Positions 36,001-49,016 of a DNA stretch of 64,000 nt are shown one piece after another (positions within the stretch are counted from its first letter, which is position 1; every line of letters begins with the position of its first letter). The stretch lies in contig OY856409.1 in assembly GCA_963693085.1 (NCBI GenBank), positions 1,166,325,249 to 1,166,389,248 of the forward strand, read 5' to 3'. The notes under the pieces were generated by a model. That model did no database searches, had not been told where the DNA came from, and saw only the letters and a program-made list of their open reading frames with translations. The translations under genes and the position numbers were made by a program. Origin of the DNA: Alisma plantago-aquatica (lineage: Eukaryota; Streptophyta; Magnoliopsida; Alismatales; Alismataceae).

Positions 36001-37999
36001 CTAACATGTATAAAGAGGATATGCAGATTAGTATAGAGTTAGTTTTTTTATTAATTTGATGTTAATATCACTAAATAAATCCAAAAGAAATCTTGAATGA
36101 AATAATGGATATGGTTATACATAGGAATTAGGGAAGGTAACACTTGATAAGGAAATCCCATAAACAATTTTGATCAATAAATATGTGAGAGGTGTGTCAA
36201 TTAGGGTGGAAATTGTTGTAACAAAAAAATATAAAAGCTAACATATAAAATCACCTAATATATAATCTCAAAAGTGAAAACTTGAGCATGATGAATATGG
36301 ATACAACTTTTAAGGAATTATTTATTGGACTAGATAAACCTAAAAAGAAACCCAATCTCAAGTATGATGCATTAATTAAAATCATACATATGACATTAGT
36401 ATATTTACACACTAAGATATAAGACAAATTGATGTTTTGTCTTACAAGATAAATTAACAATAAAATTGGATTTGCATCTCAGAATAGTCTAGGAGTCAAA
36501 TCTCATAACAATGGAACCACATTTGATGCTTCAAATGGATTAGGAAAAAACTCATATAGTTTTTTTTCTTTATATAGGAAACAATCAACATGTTGATCTA
36601 ACTATAGTCTCTCTCTAACCGATGTCATACACCTTTACTTTTCTACATGGGCACAATATCCAACAGCCATAGATTAATTCATGATTTATTTGTTAGTCCC
36701 TTCCCGATTTAACAAATCTCTAGTTGTCATAAACCTCCGAGTTAGGAGAGGTTTATACCATAACAGTACCTTTGATATTCCCTACAATCTCTATTCTCTA
36801 TAATCCTTCTATTTTGTCATAACATTTGATTTCCTTGCTCGATTATGCCTTCTCTAGTCTTAAATTTTCCCTAAGTTCAGCCTCTCTAACTCCCTAACTA
36901 ACCCTAGCTACCATTTTCCCCATTTTTCCTTCTCCCATGAGTTTCATTGAAACCCTAAGCCCCAGACATCCTATTACAATGTATCTACACTTCTATCACA
37001 CCTTTGGAAACAATTCCTTGTCATCCAAACTTTCCCATTACTGCTCGTGATATATTCTTGATTCTTGTCAACCTTCACCTCCTACTAGCACTTCAAATAT
37101 GTGCACCTAACCTCTATAACCACCCAAGACACCTCCAAACTTCTCATCGTGCATCTATGTAACTCCCTATAGGGCCAATTAACCCAAACACCTCGACAAA
37201 CCCCTTTACCGCTTTTCATCTACATCTAGGTCTGTGTTCAATTCTTGAGCTTAATTGTCCCCTTTTCTCTTTCTTCTAGCATCTTTAGCTCTATAATTAT
37301 TTGGTTCTTTGACCTCCTATGATTTACTTCATTATGGTTAGCTTTAAAATGCTTCACATTTGCATTAATTTGAAGCCATGGAGGGTGACTCTGAGTGGGG
37401 CTGCATGTCAATGATGAGCATGTGCCTCGGCTCGTTGGCACCACAGTAGAGAAAGGAACCTCCCTATGGTGTTTTCCTTTGATGCCAAACTAGTTGGTAC
37501 GGGTTTGATTTGTAGTTTTACCCCCATTATTTCTTTGTTCAACATAGTTCTTTGTAATTAAGATCGAGCAGTCGAGATACTAAGTTCATACTTTTTCCTA
37601 TATATATTTCCAATGATGTCACATTTTATATGGGCATATCTATCTTCTTGTATAATTAATTCCTTCACAACATGTGAGTGTTTTAAGGGTTTTAAATTTA
37701 CTATTGTGTCCCTATTACTCTATCATTGTTTAAATTTTGATGCATGTACAATTCAATACTTCTATGGGTTTTCTTTTTATATTCTAGGAAATCTGTTAAA
37801 CTTCATAATTAATAACTAATATAGGAGCGTTATAAAACTATAATAAAATATGTTTTGGAATCAAAAAATTATTCTTTTTTAATGATGCGGATTTTATGAC
37901 CTAATTGCAATATGGGAAAGATGTGATTTTTAGTGTTTTCCAAATTGAAAAAAAAGGTTGTAAAATGCATATATATAAATTTGTAAGTCAGAAATATAC
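36001..37999. other. Mostly unassigned; possible 5' end of the old Athila-like element
   Basis: No clear domain. On the minus strand near 37475-37505 the sequence reads CTAGTTTGGCATCAAAGG. This loosely resembles the TTTGGCGCC-type asp-tRNA primer region of Athila/Tat elements, and a 68-codon open frame follows (37238-37444). If correct, it would mark the start of the internal region whose gag-protease is at 35.7-36.0 and 8.1-8.7 kb. The similarity is weak. Confidence 0.25.
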
Positions 38000-39180
38000 A
38001 ATAAAGGATGTTACAGAATCGCTACAGTTTTCTCTACAAGATGGCATGGGTGATATGACCTAACTTAGTAAAAAACAAAAATATGATTTTAGGGGATATG
38101 TGTTTCATTATAATTCAATCTAAATCTACATAAATATTTAATTGGTGAATCAATACCTTGTTGTGGGGCCAGGGTTTGACCATGGATGGTTTTGGGATGA
38201 TCAATCGGACAAGTTGCATTTCTTTCAGTCGTAATTGGGAAATCTGCTATTTTCCTCTCTCTTGAACTATTTTGTGATATAGTACCCTAAATTGATTGTT
38301 GTCATATGAAAGTATCATTGTTATAACCTCAAACTTTTCTTATATTTAAATAAACTAAAATGCAATTATGCAAGTAATAGAGACTTGAATGGAAATTTGT
38401 ATGCTTTGTTTTTTAAGAATGGTATTCTTTGCAGATTTCCCTTAGATGCATGATTTCATGCCTTATACTATTTTAATAATCCAATGATGGATAAAAGGGA
38501 AATAGGGTAAATGAAAATCCCATAATAAGTAGAAAGAAAAAGAAATAGAAGATAATTGTGTGCATATGTGAGAATTGTGTAGAATTATCTAGAAAGTGGC
38601 ATGGAAAATCAATTATCAATTAGTTTTCAGTTTCACATGGTTGATAATAAGAAAAGAAACTAAAATAAAGAAAACAGAAAAGAAAGAAAGAGAAAATATG
38701 AATTTTAAATGCATAATATATGCCTTATAAGTGGATGACTTGCATATGAAGAAAAGTCTCTTTTCTTTTAGAGTTTTAGTTCCATTTCAGTCATCAATGA
38801 CTTTCCCTTAAAATTTGGGATTAAAAGGAAGCATGGTTTGAGAGATATGGATTTTTGAAAATCCCTAAAGTGAATGTAATATCATTAAATGTCACATTTT
38901 ATAATTATAATCAGGTTATCTTTAGAGATGACGGGTGTGATCTAAGCCATGGATCTTAGATCAAGGGCTAGCCGTCATTGTTTAGCTCATGACAGAATAG
39001 GAAAGTTGGGGATAGTATTTGACTCTTTCCCTCTTAATCTCTCTCTCTCTCTAATCCATATGACAGTCTGGAAACCCTTCCATTGGCTTTGGGAGGTTGA
39101 GACGAACTCACCTACCCTAGGTTTCACCGAGTTTTGTAGCTTCTAGGAGATACTCCATCTACCCTTCCGCTGTGGCCAAC

Positions 39181-39188
39181 TATAAATA
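39181..39188 (+). promoter_or_regulatory. TATA box candidate
   Basis: TATAAATAGGGGCCCTAGGATCC, followed about 30 bases later by a pyrimidine/adenine-rich stretch; reminiscent of the inner-element LTR promoter (TATA box next to GGGGCCCC and CCCTAGGA). Confidence 0.4.
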
Positions 39189-40506
39189 GGGGCCCTAGGA
39201 TCCCTACAAACAAAATGAGTGATCTTGAAGATCACACTTGACTCCCTGAGCCTTCCTCTGCATCAAATTACCCCAAACAACTTGATCTTCACCTCTGCCC
39301 CAACCTACCTTCCTCTCCTGAGAACCCCTTCTCCATTCTGGTGGCTCAAACCACCTCTAGACCAATTGAACCCACCATTGGCTTCATCAAAGACCAACGA
39401 AGGTGATCATGTTTTCACCTTGCAGTCAGGAGGATGGAATCAAGGAGTCAACCCCTCAGTTGATAGGATGCTCGCACGAGGGGAGGAGTACAGGTTGAAG
39501 ATAACATGTTATGAAGTTACCTTTCTACCCCCCACCCTCCTTCGGTATAGATAAGGATAGTCTTGTCCTTTTTTCTCTTCTACATGTTGACTCAGTTGGC
39601 CACATTAGGCATGTTCGGCCTAGTTGCATGAGCTCGTTGGTCAGTCCAACCTATTTGGCAAGACCGGGACTGGGGCGCGCTACCTAGGTGGAGGCATGTG
39701 ATTGGCCCAACATGGTTTATTTTGTAAAAATGCTAATAATTGGTGGGATAATCAGATGGTGACATATTATATATATAAATGATCATAAAAATTCTTAGAA
39801 TCCAATAAACATATAATCAGAGCCGGTTTTTGTTTCTAGTTCAAAAATTACCCAAAGATAGCATCTTTAATGTGTTAAATGAACTAGAACCCTAATTTCT
39901 GATATTTTGATGATTATAATATGTCTGATTGATTTTGGCGATAAAAGACTTATCTTTTATGAATAACAAGAGAAACTTGAAAGTTATTTGAACTTAGAAA
40001 CCCATAATTTGATAAATTGGGGTTTTCTTGAATTAAAAGGTGTAATTAATGATGAATTAAGGTTTGTAAACCCAATGGGCGTAAAAAGTGGAATCTAGGG
40101 TTTGGAAATTCAAAATCCTAATAAAACCCTAATGTTGACCTGGAAACCCTAACTTGGGATCCAAGTCAGTCTTAATGATGATTTGGATAAAATAATAATA
40201 CATGGGTGTATTGTGGTAACTTCCAGGGTAACTTGGCTTGGTTGATTGATTGCTTGCTCTTTCTTAGACATCTAGACTCCTGATCAAGGTATGTGGTTAC
40301 TCCCATGACTAATCTCTTTAGTTTCCTGACATTTTCTGAGGTTTTACTAGATTGCTTGAAATTAAATGCTTAGATGAACTTTATTTCCTGCAATCTGTAA
40401 AGTGACTATGTCTATCACAATAGTAAGCTTATAACTTGCTCGAACCCCGCATACCAACCCTAGAGGTTTGAATAGAAGGAAATGAATAGTCATGGTGATA
40501 ATTAAA

Positions 40507-40745
40507 GACCAAGCCCCATCTTGAGAAGGTCATATTAGGTCAGACCAGGCCCCAGATTGGGAAGGTCATATTAGGTCAGACCAGGTCCCAGATTAAGAAG
40601 GTCATATTAGGTCAGACCAAGCCCCATATTGGGAAGGTTATATTAGTTCGGACTAGGTCCCAGATTGGAAGGTCATATGAGAGTTGAGGTTAGGTCCCAT
40701 ATTGGGAAGATGTGCATGGAACATGGGCTCCAGATTGTGAAGGTG
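40507..40745 (+). repeat. 36-bp tandem repeat (GACC..CCCAGATTGGGAAGG type)
   Basis: Four regular 36-base units starting at 40507, 40543, 40579 and 40615, each with a GACCAGGCCCCAGATTGGGA-like start and a GGTCATATTAGGTCA-like end, followed by two or three decayed units. Confidence 0.88.
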
Positions 40746-41100
40746 GCCTTTTTGTCCACTGCAGGGACAAGACCCTAAAAGGGTATCCTAGAGGTTGAGT
40801 AAGTACGAGTCGAGGAGTTATGAAGAAATCTATAGTTTTCTTTATGTAACAATTGGTTGTTGTGGTTATATTGTTACAAGTATATGCAAACTTTTTGTTT
40901 CCCCCACATACTAGTATAACGTTTTATACTAATCAACATTTTATTTGTTGGTGTTTTAGGATAATCTATCATTCTACAAATATGATGAAACCAGATATCC
41001 AAAAAGAAGACACAAGATGAAGAAACATTAATGTAAACATGGAGGTTATAGTTGGTTAGATTTTGTTTCATGTTGCAACTTTAGATATTGCAGATTATGT

Positions 41101-41470
41101 AATATTAGTCTTGTACCAAACTCCTCTTTGTCAGTGAAATTTATTAATTATTTTTGGTTAATTGTTAAACATGCGATCGTGTATTATCGATAATGTTCCT
41201 TGCCCTCTCGCTTTGCCTAAATAGGGGATAATCGGGGGAGGGGTCATTACAATCATTGAAAGAGATGTTTTTGTTAATTAAATCCCTCTCATAAAACACT
41301 AGAATTGTTGGATCTATATTTATGGGTCCTTTGACCCCATTAGTCATGACATGGATCTTCTCATATCATTTTTAGTACACGTATATCATTTGTATTGGAC
41401 TTATGAACTTGCCTATTCTATTGTGCATGTGTGATTTTGAATAATCATATCGAAAAGTCATTGCACCATA
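41101..41470. other. Unassigned
   Basis: A 60-codon minus-strand open frame (41165-41347) has a sequence I do not recognise; nothing else seen. Confidence 0.4.
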
Positions 41471-41629
41471 GCACTAAGGTTTTAGTCCTCCTACCATGCA
41501 CTGAGGTTTTAGTCCTCCTGTAATACTCTATATTTGGGCACTTAGGTTTTATTCCTCCTACTTGCACTGAGATTTTAGTCCTCCTCCAAATACATATTTA
41601 TTTGACACTGAGGTTTTCATCCTTCGGCC
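41471..41629 (+). repeat. Short interrupted direct repeat (GCACTGAGGTTTTAGTCCTC)
   Basis: Five copies of a roughly 22-base unit at irregular spacing of about 27-40 bases, each followed by different pyrimidine-rich sequence. Confidence 0.75.
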
Positions 41630-42499
41630 CTTGATTAGTAATAAATGGGTTCCTACCCTACTTTTTATATTATGATAGTCTTTGTTATAATCAGCACACA
41701 ATTGTTTTACTTGTTCATGCTTGTAGAATTGGTTATGATGCAAGAATATTTCTTATTGACCATCTTTGTTAAATGAATTACTTTTGAGTATCTTTATTAT
41801 TTGATATCCATTTGGATGATTTTATATCTACCTTTTTTTTAGATCCTTGAATTTTGGTCCATATCGTTATTACTGCCCAATTTTTTTATATGCACATACC
41901 AGTTGTAGTTGATCTTTTCCGCTATTTATTCTCTTGTGGGAGTTGCTTCCAACCCCTTGGGTAAAAACACATGGTAAGGATAACTAAGTTGACCAAGACA
42001 TGCACATGTGTGATTGATGTTCCATGGGAGATATAATTGAAGTAGTTAAGTTACCCTTTGCATCCAAGATTAGTGATATAGCTTGTACCTAATGTATTCA
42101 CCCATATGGGTGTCAACCTCCAAATCTTACAAAATTGTATAGTTAGAAATATGTTCTACCATTAATATCTTTCGTGTTTTGAACATATTAAATTAAATAT
42201 ATTTAGATCATATTCCCATGTGAAAGTATACGTTGATGTTTGAGAATTTGGAGTATTCCTTTAAATCGATTGAGTAAGGAGTGGATCCCCTCTCTACTCT
42301 CAATCTTTATATCAAAATTACTCCTTTAAGACTACTAGGAAGCTCTTGAGTACCAAGGGGAACTATAAATTATTCCCTTTGTCCCTGATAGATGAACTAT
42401 CCTTCTTGTTTTTATTCATAGAATTACAATTAATGTAGTTATTCAAGTAAAGATAACAATGATAAATACAATAAGCACGGTATTGTAAGGATTGAAATT
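41630..42499. other. Unassigned AT-rich stretch
   Basis: No domain or repeat recognised. Confidence 0.4.
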
Positions 42500-43400
42500 C
42501 ATAGTTTTTAGTGCCACATCCTTTGTCTTGAAGTTGGAATTACTCTTGAGCGTATTATTTGAGTAACAATCCACTCCTCATGTTGGGTAGATGTTCAATT
42601 AGGTATGTTATATATCATGGATTCATCTACAATCACAACTAGTTCTCCTTGTTTTGGCACCCAATTCATAACCATCGGGCCCCAATTGATGGTCATGCAC
42701 ATTATTTGCACACATTTTTTATGAGCCTCTCACATATTTTGATCAATTCAACAGAGACAATATATTATAACCAACTCATGGATGTATTAAGCATGCTTAT
42801 ATGAAATAATTAAAGTCAAAAATTATAATTATTAATACCTTGAACTCATATGATTTTCTAGAAGCAAGAAACATATTCCACACCTCAGGGTCAATGAAAG
42901 TGTATTGCTCAATGATACTCTTATACGTCTTTACATTAGTTACCCAATTTTCAGTGAGATTGGTCTTAAAACTCCTCTGCATCTTGCCACATCTCTACCT
43001 TAACTTTTGTAATAAACTATTTCACCTAAGTCAAAAAGGCCCTACATCATTCAAAAGTACATATACAATTGTTATATTGGCAAGAAAAAGCATATTTTAT
43101 GGTTGGGAAACTTAATATAAAGTCATGTAACTCATAAATATGGAATTCCACAAGAGGTCTTTCATGGTATTTACCAACTTTATCCCAATATTCTATATGT
43201 ATTGACAGCTTGGTGTGTACAATGACCCCTGGTTTGTATCAAAAAATACTATAACTACCCCCAATAGGTGTTAGGGCATCATCAAACTAAATGGCAATCT
43301 TCTTTCCTTTGGCCCTAATCCTCTATATTTTGCATGAGTCTGGCCCATCACATATGTGCAAAATTAACATCAACACTACCAGAAGTCTTTGCCTCCTTTA
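42500..43400 (-). pseudogene. CACTA second ORF (plant transposase Ptta/En/Spm type), degenerate, copy 1
   Basis: Minus-strand segments match the Ptta/En/Spm plant transposase family. First comes a DDALTPIGGS-like motif near 43310 (family: FDDxGxPIG), then a segment with FKTNLTENWVTNVK and KSIIEQYTFIDPEVWNMF followed by LASRKSYEF (42840-42982). The family reads RWRxFKTxLT and W..FVxSRxSxEF at these places. Stops and frame changes separate the parts. This protein accompanies the TNPD transposase in CACTA elements and probably binds the element ends. The nearby DNA (42520-42780) is similar to 56740-56960, showing a second copy of the same element. Confidence 0.7.
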
Positions 43401-43427
43401 GGTGTTTCTACTCAAAATGTTCCATAT

Positions 43428-44530
43428 TTATAAGATCATGCTATAAAAGTCTATCAAATAGTGATTATATACATAAGTGTAAGTGAAAAAAACAAATACA
43501 TATAATATTGCAAAATGTAGATTCATATAAGAATAAACCTCAACAATACTCCCTTCAGGATGATAAAGATAAAGGCCAACCTCAAAAACAATCACGTTCC
43601 ATTCAAAAGGATGCATACCATGTAAATCAATTGTACCCATCAACTTAAGCTCCCTAGTCAATTGGACAACAAAATGAACCACAATATCAAAGAATGAAGG
43701 CAAAAAATACATTTCATTCTAGCACAGATTAATGATCACTTCTTTCTACAGCTTATCGATATTGTCAAGATTTATCACTATGTTGCATATATTATTGAAT
43801 AAGAAACAAAGCATTAAGATTTCAAAACTTATATGCTTTGACAATATATATCAAATAGACATAGAAAAAAATTGCTACATTAGTGTGTAACAATCATGAG
43901 AGTTAAGACCTATAACCTTTAGATCTTTCATTGACACCAATCTATGTATATTGGACGAGTATCCTTGCGGTACCTTAATATTATGCAAGTAGTCATTGTT
44001 TTTCTCTCTGCAATCTAGACAAAGTATAACAACCATGAGGTAAATATGTGTGGTGGCCCCTAGTCTCTGTTGATTATTCTTTCCTTATACCCATTTCATG
44101 TAAATCCATTTTGGATTTGAAGCCATCTTTAATATTTCTTGGTATATACAATAAAAATGTGCCTATGGAATTATCATATACATTTTTCTTATCATGTTTG
44201 AAATAAATACAATGCCTAATTATCCAAGAACTTCAATAAGAAACAACCCAAATTTTTAACCTCTTCTTGGATAAAAATGTACCACATGTGAGAATGCTAT
44301 TTTGTCTCTTACCAAATACATTGACAATGAATTATATTATTTTATAAACATCATTCCATGATATAGGTTTAGGGGAACTCCATTCCTCATTTGATCCATT
44401 GACTGATTAATGTTGCTTTCAATAAGGATTCAATGATAGGAAATATCGTCAGTGACCAAATATAAATCTTTTCGCCATATTTTAATAGGCATGCATCATT
44501 ATTTTCCTCATTTACAGGTTATTCTTTGTA
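43428..44530 (-). pseudogene. CACTA transposase (TNPD/TNP2) remnant, copy 1
   Basis: Read on the minus strand from 44530 down, the remnant follows the TNPD order. A part like LLKYGEKIYIWSLTIFP is followed by a degenerate version of the FFxLPYWxxLxxRHxLDVMH segment near 44220. Then come KDGF-like and HHTYLPHGCYTLSR segments, and the well-conserved KVPQGYSSNIHRLVSMKDLK with GLNSHDCY (about 43880-44010). The C-terminal part (43428-43712) has LPSFFDIVVHFVVQLTRELK followed by GTIDLHGMHPFEW, the DUF4218-type block. It catalyses cut-and-paste excision of CACTA elements in the nucleus. Many stops and frameshifts make it dead. DUF4216, present in copy 2, was not found here. Confidence 0.85.
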
Positions 44531-45239
44531 TCACTTTACACTACATTTAGCTAATGTTTGAAGTAGGTATTGGCCACAAAATGTTACTCTAATGATATAT
44601 TTTGGTTTTAAAATTAGTTCTCTAGAATATTCCTAAGTCTAAATGTTGGAGAGGAAGAGTTAGAAACAAAATTTGGAAATAAAATAATTAAAATATGAGA
44701 TAATTACTTGAGAATATTAATTCAAATACAAGTAAATATTCAATGTATCTAAAGGATTAAAAAGTGGAAATGAACTTAAAACTGAACTTCCACACGCCTC
44801 AATTAGATTATGCATTAATTTTGAAGATAATTAAACATTATATGCTCTTCAAATTGAACAAAGAAACAAAAATAGGAAATAAGTTAATGAAATTGTATAG
44901 GATTCTTTTAATATATCATCTAGGATAAGGTTTTCCAATTATAATGTTGAATATCTCCTTAACGATTATCTTTGTGCATATCTCTTGAATCTTTTTGAAA
45001 GAACCTTCTTTGTGAAACACTTTCTCTCTCTGTCTCCCTTAGATAGTAAAAATGTGAGATATTCACATATGAGCCCTTTGACCCCAAATTGTTGCCATTG
45101 GGTGCTTTCATCCCTAACATTTGAAATTGAACTTACTTGATGTTCTACTGAGGATCATATGGTGACTTACTAGTGGTGCGTTTCTGCCAATGGTGTTACA
45201 CACTACTCAATTGGAGTTTGAGTAGATGCAACCCTGCGA
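44531..45239. other. Unassigned AT-rich stretch
   Basis: No domain recognised; no CACTA terminal motif found. Confidence 0.4.
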
Positions 45240-47476
45240 ACAGACACACATGGTGGATAACTTTCAAAATTTATAAGGACCTATAAAAACATACTCACAT
45301 ACACAAAAACACTACACCCACAAGCGCACATGGTCGTGTCCTAGTATAGGAGGGCGACAAGTATAGGGTCGATCCACAGGGAGAAAAGGGGGCACTAGAG
45401 CTAGGTTAAATTTTAGGCTAGGTTCCTACTGTAGAGTCTAGGGTTGAAGGGTTTAAAGGTGGTTTGTTGATTACTCTAAGGTGAGCAAGAAAGAAATTAA
45501 AGGAAAGCAGACAAGATTAAAACCTAAGTTAACGCAAGACATTTAATTCTAATGAGCAAGAAAAGACAAGGTAAGGAAGAAAAAGAACAAGCTATGCTAA
45601 GGTAGGCATGAAGGGATCTACACTACACTAAGCTAGCAAGCGAGGCAAAAGAGCAATTAAAGACCTAAATTAGCAAGAGCAAAGCAAGAACAAGGAAAGA
45701 AGCTAACTGAGCAAGTAAAGAGATAACTAAGCTAACACTATCTAAGTAAGAAGGCGATTAGGGTTTTAAAGCAATAAAGAGAGGTGTGGGTTGTTTGGGG
45801 GATGCACTTATCAATTAGTTTGGGGGTTATATGTGAAAATAATGATTTCATTTAGATCATCAAAGCAAACAACAAGCTAGAGTCTAATGATTATCCTAAA
45901 CTACTAACGGGCCATGGATATGCTAGGTTGTGTATAGGGGAACTAGTCCCTAACACCCCCTACTACCCTTGCGAAGCTCAATTGGGTTAGGGTTTAGGTG
46001 CAATTCAATTAGAGTCTAAACAAGTCTAGGTTTCTAGGTTAGATGATCTTAGGATGATTAGCGGTTGAGGTTAGTAATGGGAGTGGAAGTGAGGTTTTAG
46101 GCCACCCATTACCCACATTCTAGCTTTGAGAAAGCTCATGCTAAGCACACTAAATTCATCTAATCTAGCTACTTAGATCTCTCAACTAGGGTAAGGAGCA
46201 TTTATTAGCATGTAGGAATATGGGTGGTTAGCTAGGGATGCAAGGATTGGACCTAGGAGCAAGTCCCAAAATTCACACATATAAGAAATTTCCCTAAATT
46301 CCTAGGTGATTTCAAGCACAAACCAACAAGCAGTTCATGAAGAGTGAGATAGAAATGGAACATAATCATTAGCAAAAGAAATTACAATGTTTACATATCA
46401 TTTCCCCCAACATGGTATCAAAGTAACATTTTTGACCCCAAACAGCCCACCTAAGGGGCCTAGATACTCATGGAAATGCAAAATACAAAAAGAATGGAGA
46501 AAGAGGTAGAAGAAGCCATGGAGCTCAGTGTAGAGGGAGAAACCCTCCACTTCAGCAGTCGTAGGACGTCCTCCTCTCTCATCCAAGGTGCAATGTCATG
46601 GGATGATGGTGGAATAGGGTCAAAACACTAGGAAACTAAGGTTTTGGTGGTGGAAATTGTGAAATGGGGTGGAATGGAGGTGGAAATGGTTGGATAAGGG
46701 GTGAAAATGGGGAGCTAAGAGGTGGTAGGAGGTTGTTAACCCCCTGCTAGAGCCGCCACCTAGGTATATATAGGTGTGGGGGAAGCAATATGTCAGGTCA
46801 GGGTAAAGTGGGAAATGCAGTGCAAAAGTAGATAGGTTTTTGTGAGTAGCACGTTCGTGGTGGTCACCACAGTCATGGTGGGAAGGGGTGAGAATGGTCG
46901 TGGTGGTGTGGAACGACCGTGGTGGGAAATGGGGAAAAATCACAGTAACTTGGTCAAAATTCTACATGAAGTAGCATGGTCATGGTGGTCACTATGGCTG
47001 TGGTAGGGATAGGGCAGCACGGCTATGGTGGTCACCACGGCCATGGTGGGGCTAGGGTAGCACGACCGTGGTGGTCACCACGGTTGTGTTGGCTTGGATC
47101 ACTCTACCCATTCTTGGCTCCATGACCATTTTGCTTTAGCTGTCACATGGTCGTGCAAGGTGGCACAGCCATTCTGGGTCGGTCCACCACAGCCATTCTA
47201 AGTGGCATGGCCGTGGTGATTCTTGATTTGCTTCAATGTGACTATGTTGACTTTGGATGAGCAAGTACAGTCGTTCTGAGGTGCCATGGCCTTGGCGGTC
47301 TCTGTTTCAGCACTTTGACTTGATTCTTTGATCATTCTTGGACATCTTTTCTTCAATGGAGCTTTGGCCACTAGGGGTAGGTTGAGGGAGCCTCAGACCT
47401 CACTTTAGGACTATCTAAGGGTAGAGAAACCCTAGGATCACTCCTTCTCTCTCTCTCTCCCATCAAGCATGGTCCA
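45240..47476 (-). mobile_element. 3' LTR of the Athila/Tat-like element
   Basis: The right edge at 47476 (TGGACCATGCTTGATGG on the minus strand, TG start) is defined by loss of similarity between the two copies. The left edge is inferred from a block at about 45335-45385 reading, on the minus strand, CTCCCTGTGGATCGACCC, common near LTR ends of this group. No flanking duplication was found, so the left limit is uncertain. Only 46203-47476 has a second copy in the window. Confidence 0.5.
46848..47300. repeat. Cluster of CACGACCGTGG-type palindromes
   Basis: Units of about 43 bases (46974-47092 most regular) containing CACGACCGTGGTG and CACCACGGTCGTG arms around a GT spacer. The copy at 47061-47088 has 13-base arms with one mismatch. 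Related sequences are at 53075-53480, with traces at 51056-51380 and 7545-7570. Confidence 0.8.
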
Positions 47477-49016
47477 AATGCCTAAAAACATGTAAACAAT
47501 GTCAATAAGTGCATTGTATACAAATATGCATATTAGGAAAAATAACATGCAAACTAACATGTATAGATGTGATTGAAATGCAATATGACACAATATGAAG
47601 CCCTAAAATAGGGTTGCATCACCACCCCAAACTTAAAACATACTTGTCCTCAAGTATGCTCCAACTCAATCTCTCTACAATTTTTCCACAATCAAGAAAT
47701 GACAAATGCAATGCAATAGGTGAAAATTGACCAAATGGGCTCAAAGGTGACTAAGTACATGCATTCCACCTCTCTCCTCTCTTCTTTCACAAACCAATCA
47801 TGTTTAGAGCACTGAGCTTGCAAACTTCAAATATAGAGCATAGAAAACATAATCTATCCATATGGCTGTCATATCACTCCGGGTAAACCGTTTCATGGTA
47901 GCAAAGGTCAAAAATAACTAATTTTGTTATTTTACATTCATGCATTGAATCTCATATGTCCATCCACACCAAGTAACCCACGTGGCTACAAAAAAGGGCA
48001 AAATGAGCTAGGTTTGACAGTTCCTAGCTCCATGGGCATGCAAAGGGAAGAAAGGGTTGCGGTAAGAATTTGGAGTGCTTTTACACACTCATCTTTTCTT
48101 TATTTAGATGCTCTTAAATAGGAGCATCTTTTATTTTTCTTTTTGCATTTTTTTCTTTTTTTCTTTTTCTTTGTCATTGGTGTAGATAGGGTACATGATG
48201 ATGAGAATGAAGTGGGGGGATATAGATGTCGCCACCCCCAAACTTTTGGAGGTGGCCACAGCTGATATGTGCACTTTGGCATCCTTTCATAAGGAAGAGA
48301 GGTAAGAAGATGGTGGAAGAAGTGTCGGGTCAAAGAGGGGTTACTAGTGTGGACATAGGCATGAGATCTCCTACATAAACATTACTCCAGCAATTTCATC
48401 AAGCAATGACACACTACATGAATGAGCAATATTAAAACCACATATCTATCATGAGATTCTACAAAACTCTAAGTGTTTGTGGCTTGCTTCAATCACAATT
48501 CAACTAAACGGTTCACAAGCATAAGAGAGGTGATGCACATGTAAAAAGTAAAAAATGAGGCTATTTAGCAATAGACCATGATAATTCACTTGCATTTGTC
48601 AAAGGTCATCATTTTCAATCAAATAAGTAGAGATTGGGTCAAAACACACTTTTAGGCAAGAAGTTATAAATTTGGGCAAAATTGGACAAAATGATGCCAA
48701 GCTACCTTCAATCACATCTAAGCCTACATTATTGAACATAAAGCAGAAAACAAGCAAAATCTAGCTAAAACATGCAAAAAATTACCAAAAATCTACATGA
48801 TGTGCAATGCATGGCAAAAAGAGCAATTTTTTTGAAAATTACACAAAAATTACACGAAAGTAAACTACATGACATGTAAGCATGCAAAGTAGGTAAAATC
48901 TAATCTAGATATCAAGATCAATAAAACAAAATGAAATGGCAGGCGAAATGCAAAAAGAGTGGAAAGGGGAAAGGGCATACCATCCTACCACCCCAAACTT
49001 TTGAATAATGTTGTCC
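47477..49016 (-). other. 3' untranslated part of the Athila/Tat-like element
   Basis: AT-rich, without coding similarity. On the plus strand it contains CACCCCAAACTTAAAACA and TACTTGTCCTCAAGTATGCT, which also occur at 5965-6020 in the older copy. A polypurine tract should lie next to 47477 but is not obvious. Confidence 0.5.

Larger units (their letters stand above)
38000..41100 (+). mobile_element. Possible old gypsy-type LTR (ends not found)
   Basis: The order of features resembles the large LTRs: AT-rich start, TATA box at 39181, a part with AAACCCTAA motifs (39880-40170) and a 36-bp tandem array (40507-40745). No second copy, target-site duplication or primer site was found, so the limits are approximate. 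Short open frames here (for example 39219-39554) do not match a known protein. Confidence 0.3.

Noticed and set aside
39219..39554. 111-codon plus-strand frame downstream of the TATA box
   Set aside because: Pro/Leu/Ser-rich, low-complexity translation without a recognisable domain; more likely an untranslated leader.
46413..46423. TGGTATCAAAG resembling a primer-binding site (also at 52633)
   Set aside because: Lies inside the repeated LTR-like segment, not next to an LTR end, and is on the strand opposite to the coding remnants.
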